Source: Martinezella rhizogenes
GTDB taxonomy: Bacteria > Pseudomonadota > Alphaproteobacteria > Rhizobiales > Rhizobiaceae
Direction of reading: 5' to 3'
Assembly (NCBI RefSeq): GCF_027460065.1
Contig: NZ_JAPYZZ010000001.1
Location: 376,864-440,863, forward strand
DNA: 64,000 nt
The first letter of the stretch is position 1; the number at the start of each line of letters is the position of its first letter. Below are positions 57,706-64,000 of the stretch, piece by piece. The notes beneath the pieces are model-generated. The model worked only from the letters and a program-made list of their open reading frames with translations. It was not told the DNA's origin and ran no database searches. The translations under genes and the position numbers were made by a program.

Positions 57706-59250
57706 ATGGCATTGTCTGCCAGCCTTTTGCTGCGTCAAAACCAGTCTCTCGTGATGACACCGCAACTGATGCAGTCCATCCAGCTGCTTCAGATGACGCA
57801 TTTCGAGCTGACGCAGTTCATCGCGCAGGAGGTGGAGCGCAATCCGCTGCTGGAAATTGCAGCAAACGATGGCGATTTGGGCAGCGATACACCTGTGGAT
57901 GTCGATAATTTCGGCGACGGTGAAGCTTCGGATGCGACCGCCAGCGTAACGCCCGACAGCGATGACTGGTACGGGGAGCGCGCCGCAAATCTTGGCGAGC
58001 AGCTGGACACCAGCTTCGAAAACGTCTTTCCCGACGATGGCGAGCCGAGAAAAGCCGATGCGCCCGAACTAGCGAGCCAGTGGAAATCCATGCCCGGGCA
58101 GGAGTCGGGAGAAAGCTACGACCTCGACGACTTCGTGGCCGCCCGACAAAGCCTCAGTGACCACCTCAATCAACAACTGCCGCTCGCCATCTCCGCCGCA
58201 GAGGACAGGATGATCGCCGATGCGCTGATCGGCCAGCTCGATGAGACCGGTTATATCGCCGCAGATGCCGTCGACGACGTCGCCGAACGGCTGGGTGCCG
58301 TCCCATCGGCGGTCGAGCACGTTCTGAAGACGCTTCAGGGCTTTGATCCGCCGGGCATCTTTTCCCGTTCCTTGAGCGAATGTCTGGCGATCCAGCTCGC
58401 ACAGAAGGACCGGCTCGACCCGGCCATGCGGGCTTTTGTCGATAATCTCGAGCTTCTGGCGAAACGCGATTTCGCCTCCTTGAAAAAACTCTGCGGCGTC
58501 GATGAGGAGGACCTTCTCGACATGCTGGCGGAAATCCGCACGCTCAATCCTCGCCCCGGTGCTGGTTACGATTCGATGGTTTCGGAGACCATCGTCCCTG
58601 ATATCATTGTCCGCCCCTCCTCTTCAGGTGGCTGGCTGGTGGAGATCAATCCCGACACCCTGCCGCGGGTGCTCATCAACCAGAGCTACTTTGCGGAGGT
58701 TTCAAAACATAAGGCGCGCGCAGGAGAGGATCAGGATTTTCTGTCCGAATGCATGCAGACGGCCCATTGGCTGACCCGCAGCCTCGATCAGCGCGCCCGG
58801 ACGATCATGAAGGTGGCGAGCGAAATCGTGCGCCAACAGGATGCCTTCCTCGTCAACGGTGTCGACCAACTACGCCCGCTGAACCTCAAGACGGTGGCCG
58901 ACGCCATCAAGATGCATGAATCCACCGTCAGCCGGGTGACGTCGAAGAAATACATGCTGACGCCGCGCGGGCTGTTCGAGCTCAAATATTTTTTCAGCGT
59001 ATCGATCAGCGCGGTGGAAGGCGGCGACAGCCATTCGGCGGAAGCGGTGCGTCACCGCATCAAGGCCATGATCGCGCAGGAAGCCGCTGAAGCCGTGCTT
59101 TCGGACGACGATATCGTCGACAATCTGAAAAAGAGCGGAATCGATATCGCCCGCCGTACAGTCGCCAAATATCGCGAGGCGATGAACATCCCCTCCTCCG
59201 TTCAGAGGCGCCGGGAAAAGAAGGCGCTGGCCAAGCTTTCCACCTTCTGA
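57706..59250 (+). CDS. rpoN: RNA polymerase sigma-54 factor
   Basis: 514 residues. Region I is the Gln/Leu-rich QNQSLVMTPQLMQSIQLLQM, followed by FIAQEVERNPLLE; an acidic region II spans about 50-140; region III has the core-binding domain, the helix-turn-helix DAIKMHESTVSRVTSKKYMLTPRG, and the RpoN box ARRTVAKYREAMNIPSS near residue 487, which reads the -24 element. Drives nitrogen-related and dicarboxylate genes with enhancer-binding activators. It starts 153 bases after lptB, with room for its own promoter. Confidence 0.98.
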   Translation: MALSASLLLRQNQSLVMTPQLMQSIQLLQMTHFELTQFIAQEVERNPLLEIAANDGDLGSDTPVDVDNFGDGEASDATASVTPDSDDWYGERAANLGEQLDTSFENVFPDDGEPRKADAPELASQWKSMPGQESGESYDLDDFVAARQSLSDHLNQQLPLAISAAEDRMIADALIGQLDETGYIAADAVDDVAERLGAVPSAVEHVLKTLQGFDPPGIFSRSLSECLAIQLAQKDRLDPAMRAFVDNLELLAKRDFASLKKLCGVDEEDLLDMLAEIRTLNPRPGAGYDSMVSETIVPDIIVRPSSSGGWLVEINPDTLPRVLINQSYFAEVSKHKARAGEDQDFLSECMQTAHWLTRSLDQRARTIMKVASEIVRQQDAFLVNGVDQLRPLNLKTVADAIKMHESTVSRVTSKKYMLTPRGLFELKYFFSVSISAVEGGDSHSAEAVRHRIKAMIAQEAAEAVLSDDDIVDNLKKSGIDIARRTVAKYREAMNIPSSVQRRREKKALAKLSTF

Positions 59251-59484
59251 TCAATGAAGACGATCACGTTTATCGCGGTTTTTTGCCGCACCATTGACTC
59301 TTGCCACGGCAAGGGCTAGAAGCCCGCCGCACACGTAAGCAAGGTCATTTGTAACGGATTCACCTCCACCGTCCATGGGCGTAAAATTCGAATGAGGGCT
59401 TTTTAAGGTCTTCGAAACGCTTGGATGCGCGCTCGGCTTGACGTAAGCTGGTACTCGCAAATCACTACAAAAAGGAAAATTTCC

Positions 59485-60057
59485 ATGAGTGTGCGTGTAT
59501 CTGGTAAACATATGGAGATCGGTGAATCTTTCCGTCAGCGGATCGAGGACAATATAGGTCTGGCAGTTACCAAATACTTCGATGGGGGGTATTCAGGCCA
59601 GGTGACCGTGGAGAAGTCCGGATCGCGCTTTGCCGCCGACTGCAAGCTGCATCTCGATACAGGAATCGTATTGCATGCGGCGGGTCAGGCAAATGATCCG
59701 CAAGCCAGCTTCGACGCTGCCGCAGAGCGGATCGAGAAGCGCCTGCGCCGTTACAAGCGCAAGCTCAAGGACCACCACAATGGTTCGAACGGCGTGTCGC
59801 AGGAAATCGCTTATACGGTGATGGATGCTATTCCCGATGAGGACCACGAGGTCCCCGAGGACTACGCACCCACCATTGTGGCGGAGAGTTCGAAACAGAT
59901 TAAAACCATGTCAGTCGCCAGCGCCGTGATGGCGCTCGACATGACCGACGAGCCGGTTCTGCTGTTCCGCAGCCCCGGCAAGGAATATCTCAACATCGTT
60001 TACCGACGTCATGACGGCAATATTGGCTGGATCGACGCGGAAACGATCAAGAGCTGA
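59485..60057 (+). CDS. hpf: Long-form ribosome hibernation promoting factor
   Basis: 190 residues. The N-terminal S30AE/YfiA domain (about 1-100: MSVRVSGKHMEIGESFRQRIED, RRYKRKLKDHH) binds the 30S decoding region; a linker of about 30 residues leads to the C-terminal dimerisation domain (SVASAVMALDMTDEPVLLFRSPGKEYLNIVYRRHDGNIGWID). The long form makes 100S dimers alone. AAGGA lies 8 bases before ATG 59485. Between rpoN and ptsN, its usual position. Confidence 0.96.
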   Translation: MSVRVSGKHMEIGESFRQRIEDNIGLAVTKYFDGGYSGQVTVEKSGSRFAADCKLHLDTGIVLHAAGQANDPQASFDAAAERIEKRLRRYKRKLKDHHNGSNGVSQEIAYTVMDAIPDEDHEVPEDYAPTIVAESSKQIKTMSVASAVMALDMTDEPVLLFRSPGKEYLNIVYRRHDGNIGWIDAETIKS

Positions 60058-60139
60058 ACAGTCTGACAAGACGTGGGAGGCAGAGCGCAAAAGCGCATCT
60101 GCCTCCTGCATCGTCTCGATGGCATGAAGGAAAAAGAGA

Positions 60140-60601
60140 ATGGCGTTGGCAGATTTGCTGCAACAAGATGCGATTATTCCCGCCCTCAAGGTGAATTCCA
60201 AAAAGCAGTTGCTTCAGGAGCTGGCCGCAAAGGCAGCCAGAATTACCGGAGTCTCGGAACGGGAAGTTTTCGACGTCATCCTCCAGCGTGAGAAACTCGG
60301 CTCCACCGGTGTGGGCCATGGCATTGCCATTCCGCATGGCAAGCTCAACAGCATCCATCAGATCACCGGCGTCTTCGCACGTCTTGAAACACCGATCGAT
60401 TTCGAAGCCCTGGACGACCAGCCGGTCGATCTGGTTTTCCTGCTGCTTGCGCCAGAAGGCGCCGGCGCGGATCACCTGAAGGCGCTGTCGCGCATTGCCC
60501 GCGCGCTGCGCGACCCTGAGCTGGTGGCCAAGTTGCGCGCCACCGATTCCGACACGGCAATCTACGCCTTCCTCAATCAGGAACAGGCAACGGCGGCTTG
60601 A
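60140..60601 (+). CDS. ptsN: Nitrogen PTS enzyme IIA (EIIA-Ntr)
   Basis: 153-residue regulatory phosphoprotein. The phosphorylated His is in GVGHGIAIPHGKL (His66). It receives phosphate from EI-Ntr and NPr and in other proteobacteria controls potassium transport and nitrogen/carbon balance. The downstream hairpin ends the cluster. Confidence 0.96.
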   Translation: MALADLLQQDAIIPALKVNSKKQLLQELAAKAARITGVSEREVFDVILQREKLGSTGVGHGIAIPHGKLNSIHQITGVFARLETPIDFEALDDQPVDLVFLLLAPEGAGADHLKALSRIARALRDPELVAKLRATDSDTAIYAFLNQEQATAA

Positions 60602-60633
60602 TCGCAGGCCAATTCTCTCAGTTTAATGACAAT

Positions 60634-60662
60634 AAAAAACGCGCCATGAAGGCGCGTTTTTT
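60634..60662. terminator. Bidirectional terminator between ptsN and grpE
   Basis: Twelve-base-pair stem AAAAAACGCGCC / GGCGCGTTTTTT with a five-base loop ATGAA, between convergent ptsN and grpE. A and T runs on both sides make it work in both directions. Confidence 0.92.
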
Positions 60663-60682
60663 ATGACGTAAGGATAAATGCC

Positions 60683-61318
60683 TCACGCGTCCTTTTCATT
60701 CAGAGAGGACGTGCCCGGCTCGGCCGAGGCAGCGGTCTCCACCTTCGGGCCGCCCTTGGCGACACCCACCATGGCGGGACGCAGCACGCGGTCACCAATG
60801 GTGAAACCGGCCTGAATCACCTGCAGCACGGTATTGTTGGGAACCGAGGTATTCGGAATTTCGAACATGGCCTGGTGGAAATTCGGGTCGAATTTCTGGC
60901 CCTCGGCATCGATCTTCTTCACGCCGTGGCGTTCCAGCGTCGACAGCATCGAGCGCTCGGTCATCTCGACGCCTTCGATCAGGCCGTTGAGACCGGCTTC
61001 GCAATTGGTCTTGAGTTCATCTGGAATGGCTTCCAGCGCGCGGCGAAGATTATCGGAAACGGCGAGCATGTCGCGTGCAAAACCCGCCAGCGAATAGGCC
61101 TTGGCATCCTTGACGTCACGCTCAGTACGACGGCGAAGATTGTCCATTTCGGCCGCGAGGCGCAGGAACTTGTCGCGCAGATCGGCATTCTCAGCCTTCA
61201 GAAGTTCCACCGGATCGGCTTCGGCAGCATCAGCCAGCTCTTCCCCGGCAATCGCGGGTTCGACAAACTCTTCGGCGACGTCCGCGTCAGGTCCGGGCTT
61301 TTTTGTATCGTCGGTCAT
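60683..61318 (-). CDS. grpE: Nucleotide exchange factor GrpE
   Basis: 211-residue cofactor of DnaK that releases ADP. An acidic N-terminus (about 1-40) precedes a long helix ([33 protein letters not shown]) and a four-helix bundle with a beta domain ([15 protein letters not shown] and [17 protein letters not shown]). A candidate RpoH promoter lies 38-66 bases upstream, and hrcA is upstream on the same strand. Confidence 0.97.
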   Translation of the reverse strand: MTDDTKKPGPDADVAEEFVEPAIAGEELADAAEADPVELLKAENADLRDKFLRLAAEMDNLRRRTERDVKDAKAYSLAGFARDMLAVSDNLRRALEAIPDELKTNCEAGLNGLIEGVEMTERSMLSTLERHGVKKIDAEGQKFDPNFHQAMFEIPNTSVPNNTVLQVIQAGFTIGDRVLRPAMVGVAKGGPKVETAASAEPGTSSLNEKDA

Positions 61319-61355
61319 GACGTTCTCCAGATTTGAATGTTGTTGGTTGCGCCCG

Positions 61356-61384
61356 ATATCGAGCTTTGACGGGCAAAAATCAAG
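61356..61384 (-). promoter_or_regulatory. Candidate RpoH promoter for grpE
   Basis: Read on the minus strand: CTTGAT, 17 bases, CGATAT. This fits the heat-shock sigma pattern (CTTGA and CNATAT elements) and sits 38 bases before the grpE ATG, in the hrcA-grpE gap. No CIRCE repeat was found here. Confidence 0.6.
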
Positions 61385-61431
61385 GCTTGCGGCGAAAAGC
61401 TTGCCGCATTCTCTGACCTTGCTGACGTGTT

Positions 61432-62523
61432 CTATCTCTGCTTGCGGGAAAGACGCGCCATGATCTGCGCGGTATAGTCTACCATCGGCACGATACGGGC
61501 ATAGTTCAGCCTGGTGGGCCCGATGACACCGACGGCACCCACGACACGATTATCCTCATCGCGATAGGGCGCGACGATGAGAGAGGAACCCGAGAGCGAA
61601 AAGAGCTTGTTTTCCGAGCCGATGAAAATCCTGACCCCCGAGCCGGTTTCGGCCAGATTGAGGATCTCGATCAGATTTTCCTTGCGCTCAAGATCGTCGA
61701 ACAGCATGCGTACGCGATCGATATCCTCCTCACCGGCCAGGCCCTCGAGCAGGTTGGAGCGGCCGCGAACGATAAGCCGGCCGAGCTTGCCCTCCTCATT
61801 ATCGCCCGCCCATACCGCGAGACCACGTTCCACGAGATCCTGCGCCAGCATGCCGAGTTCCGATTGCAACTCAGTTCGCTGGGTCTGAAACTGACCGCGC
61901 AGCTCCTGCAGCGTCTGTCCGGACAGGTGGGCGTTGATGAAATTTGCAGCCTCGGTCAATTGCGAGGAGGAAATGCCTGAAGGCAATTCGATGATGCGGT
62001 TTTCGACCTGATTGTGATCGCCGACCAGCACGGCAAGCGCCTTGGTGGGCTCCAGCCTGATGAATTCGACATGTTTCAGGATGACATCATTCTTGGCCGT
62101 CAGCACCAGGCCAGCGCCGCGCGACATGCCTGACAGCATGCGGCTCGCTTCCGTCAACAAGCCTTCCAGCGATTGTTCGTGGCCGGCAACCGGCCCGATC
62201 TGCCGGTCGATATTCGCCCGCTCGTCGGCAGGCAGATCGCCCACCTGCATGAAGGCATCGACAAAGAAACGCAGCCCCGTCTGCGTGGGCAGGCGTCCGG
62301 CGCTGATATGCGGCGAATAGATGAGGCCCAGTTCCTCAAGATCGCTCATGACATTGCGGACGGAGGCAGGGGAAAGCGACATGGGCAGAAGCCGCGACAG
62401 GCTGCGCGATCCGAGCGGCTCACCCGTATCGAGATAACCTTCGACGATGCGCCGGAAAATTTCCCGCGACCGTTCATCCAGCAGCGATGCCTGATCTCTT
62501 GAAAGCGGTGCTGAAAAACCCAT
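61432..62523 (-). CDS. hrcA: Heat-inducible transcription repressor HrcA
   Basis: 363 residues. An N-terminal winged helix ([24 protein letters not shown], then [18 protein letters not shown] and [11 protein letters not shown]) is joined to a GAF-like regulatory domain. HrcA represses groESL through CIRCE sites, which are not in this window. ATG 62523 gives the family length. Divergent from rph by 136 bases. Confidence 0.97.
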   Translation of the reverse strand: MGFSAPLSRDQASLLDERSREIFRRIVEGYLDTGEPLGSRSLSRLLPMSLSPASVRNVMSDLEELGLIYSPHISAGRLPTQTGLRFFVDAFMQVGDLPADERANIDRQIGPVAGHEQSLEGLLTEASRMLSGMSRGAGLVLTAKNDVILKHVEFIRLEPTKALAVLVGDHNQVENRIIELPSGISSSQLTEAANFINAHLSGQTLQELRGQFQTQRTELQSELGMLAQDLVERGLAVWAGDNEEGKLGRLIVRGRSNLLEGLAGEEDIDRVRMLFDDLERKENLIEILNLAETGSGVRIFIGSENKLFSLSGSSLIVAPYRDEDNRVVGAVGVIGPTRLNYARIVPMVDYTAQIMARLSRKQR

Positions 62524-62659
62524 CTCGTCCGTTCTTTGTCGTCCAAATCTACTCTGCACCAATATAATGCGTCATGCGGCCACGGCAAAATGGAAATTGG
62601 CTTTGCAAAAGCCCGGAGCGCACCTTAGAAGGCAGGAACCAACATGGAGAGTGGATCAT

Positions 62660-63376
62660 ATGCGGCCTTCAGGCAGAAAAACCGACCAGATGCGCAAGGT
62701 TTCCTTCGAGCGCAATTTCTCGAAACATGCCGAAGGCTCCTGTCTCGTGAAATTTGGCGATACGCATGTGCTCGTCACCGCAAGCCTTGAAGAAAAGACG
62801 CCACCCTGGCTGCGCAACAGCGGCAAGGGCTGGGTCACCGCCGAATACGGCATGCTGCCGCGCTCCACGAATGAACGCATGAAGCGCGAAGCCGCCGCTG
62901 GAAAGCAGGGCGGCCGCACGCAGGAAATCCAGCGCCTCATCGGCCGCTCGCTGCGCGCCGTTGTTGATCTGCAGGCACTCGGCGAACGCCAGATCAGCAT
63001 CGACTGCGATGTCATCCAGGCCGATGGCGGCACCCGCACTGCCTCCATCACCGGCGCATGGATTGCCTTGCATGACTGCCTGAAATGGATGGAAACCCGC
63101 AATATGATCAAGGTCGAGAAGGTGCTGAAAGACCATATCGCCGCGATCTCCTGCGGCATCTTCGCCAAGCAGCCGGTGATCGATCTCGATTATCTGGAAG
63201 ACTCTTCCGCCGAAACCGACGCGAATTTCGTCATCACCGGTTCCGGCGGCATCGTCGAAGTTCAGGGAACGGCGGAAGGCGCGCCCTTCTCCGAGGAAGA
63301 GTTCCTGACGCTGCTCGGTCTTGCCAAGGCCGGTTGCAGCGAACTGGTTGCCCTTCAGAAACAGGCGATTGCCTGA
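62660..63376 (+). CDS. rph: Ribonuclease PH
   Basis: 238-residue phosphorolytic exoribonuclease trimming tRNA 3' ends. N-terminal [19 protein letters not shown], the arginine-rich [32 protein letters not shown] and the phosphate-binding [12 protein letters not shown] are conserved. ATG 62660 has GGAG about 10 bases upstream. Directly before rdgB (17 bases). Confidence 0.97.
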   Translation: MRPSGRKTDQMRKVSFERNFSKHAEGSCLVKFGDTHVLVTASLEEKTPPWLRNSGKGWVTAEYGMLPRSTNERMKREAAAGKQGGRTQEIQRLIGRSLRAVVDLQALGERQISIDCDVIQADGGTRTASITGAWIALHDCLKWMETRNMIKVEKVLKDHIAAISCGIFAKQPVIDLDYLEDSSAETDANFVITGSGGIVEVQGTAEGAPFSEEEFLTLLGLAKAGCSELVALQKQAIA

Positions 63377-63393
63377 GCCGACAGGAAAGTACC

Positions 63394-64000
63394 ATGCGCA
63401 AGCTCGAGACCAGAACGATCGTCGTCGCCAGCCATAACAAGGGCAAGATCGCCGAAATCGCCGATCTGATCGGGCCTTTCGGTTTCTCCGCCAAATCGGC
63501 GGCGGATCTGAACTTCTCAGAGCCGGATGAGACGGGCACCACCTTCGAGGAAAATGCGGCCATCAAGGCGCTCGCCTCCGCGAAGGCATCCGGCCTACCG
63601 GCTTTATCAGACGATTCCGGTCTGGTGATTGACGCGCTTGACGGCGCGCCTGGTGTCTATACCGCCAATTGGGCGGAGACGGCCGATGGTACGCGCGATT
63701 TCGCCATGGCGATGCAGAAGGTCGAGGATGCGCTGGCCGAGCGTGGCGCATCGAAGCCCGAAGATCGCACCGGCCGCTTCGTCAGCGTGCTGTGCCTGGC
63801 CTGGCCGGACGGGCATGTCGAATATTTCCGTGGCGAGGTGGAAGGCACTGTCGTCTGGCCGCCGCGCGGAGCGAGCGGTTTCGGTTATGATCCCGTCTTT
63901 AAACCCGAGGGATACGACACCACATTCGGCGAAATGAGCGCGGATGAAAAACACGGTTGGAAACATGGCGACGCTTTCGCGCTTTCTCACCGTGCCCGTG
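63394..64000 (+). CDS. rdgB: XTP/dITP pyrophosphatase RdgB (cut by window end)
   Basis: First 202 residues of the Ham1/RdgB enzyme that hydrolyses non-canonical purine triphosphates such as dITP and XTP. Seen: substrate-entry [49 protein letters not shown] with the conserved acidic residues, and the [23 protein letters not shown] loop plus the purine-specificity end ALSHRA. ATG 63394 has AGGAAAG upstream. Only the last few residues are missing. Confidence 0.97.
   Translation, partial: MRKLETRTIVVASHNKGKIAEIADLIGPFGFSAKSAADLNFSEPDETGTTFEENAAIKALASAKASGLPALSDDSGLVIDALDGAPGVYTANWAETADGTRDFAMAMQKVEDALAERGASKPEDRTGRFVSVLCLAWPDGHVEYFRGEVEGTVVWPPRGASGFGYDPVFKPEGYDTTFGEMSADEKHGWKHGDAFALSHRAR

Noticed and set aside
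59251-59484. Sigma-54 promoter upstream of hpf
   Set aside because: No TGGC-N8-TTGC(A/T) match was found in the rpoN-hpf gap.
61319-62659. CIRCE element near hrcA or grpE
   Set aside because: I looked for the TTAGCACTC / GAGTGCTAA arms in both gaps and did not find them; grpE instead shows an RpoH-like promoter.
1-64000. Defence system, prophage, CRISPR array or biosynthetic cluster
   Set aside because: All genes of appreciable size match housekeeping or regulatory families; no repeat-spacer pattern, phage genes or large modular enzymes are present.

Overview
The window looks like part of the main chromosome of an Agrobacterium-type member of the Rhizobiaceae. I base this on gene content and order only: the acid-response pair praR/phrR next to lnt (actA), a Fur/Mur regulator, both ornithine-lipid acyltransferases (olsA, olsB), the lptC-lptA-lptB-rpoN-hpf-ptsN cluster, hrcA-grpE facing rph-rdgB, a DUF1150-Hsp20 pair, and chemoreceptors ending in DWxEF pentapeptides. 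Base composition is GC-rich and even. I see no insertion sequence, prophage, CRISPR array, plasmid function or T-DNA border. It is core genome.

Layout. 0-6 kb: the start of a sugar-type ABC ATPase (cut by the window edge), a SAM methyltransferase, tRNA-Arg(ACG), an orphan histidine kinase and a chemoreceptor. 6-9 kb: the rpmH-rnpA-yidC-engB operon for ribosome, RNase P and membrane-protein insertion. 9-18 kb: a short anti-sigma-like protein, argB, an EamA transporter, a HAD nucleotidase, a secreted EF-hand protein, DUF1150-Hsp20, a nucleoside hydrolase, a Cache chemoreceptor and a LOG-family protein. 18.6-21.3 kb: dapD-dapE plus a small membrane protein (lysine/diaminopimelate synthesis). 21.3-23.7 kb: def-fmt-truA. 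23.7-26 kb: rmuC and a ribokinase.

26-55.3 kb: about 29 kb in which every gene is on the minus strand. In transcription order: sppA, ihfB, lapA, two rRNA methyltransferases, lspA, a hybrid histidine kinase, olsB, mutS, glnD, murJ, a VOC protein, trpS, a universal stress protein, an NfuA-like protein, tsaB, rimI, fur/mur, olsA, miaB, phoH, ybeY, a CorC-like protein, lnt, praR, metK and trmB. Envelope assembly, translation quality control and nitrogen/metal regulation are mixed together. 55.4-60.6 kb: plus-strand lptC-lptA-lptB, rpoN, hpf and ptsN (LPS export, sigma-54, ribosome hibernation, nitrogen PTS). 60.6-64 kb: hrcA-grpE (minus) and rph-rdgB (plus, cut by the window edge).

The genes are mostly recognisable families, so interest lies in the regulatory DNA. 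I found two candidate heat-shock (RpoH) promoters in front of hsp20 and grpE, a Pho-box-like site just upstream of olsB, a strong palindrome upstream of metK, a GntR-like palindrome upstream of the ABC ATPase, several non-ATG starts supported by their Shine-Dalgarno (SD) positions, and several perfect intergenic hairpins. The most unusual protein is a 125-residue orphan anti-sigma-like protein that ends right after its membrane segment. I found no convincing new multi-gene system.
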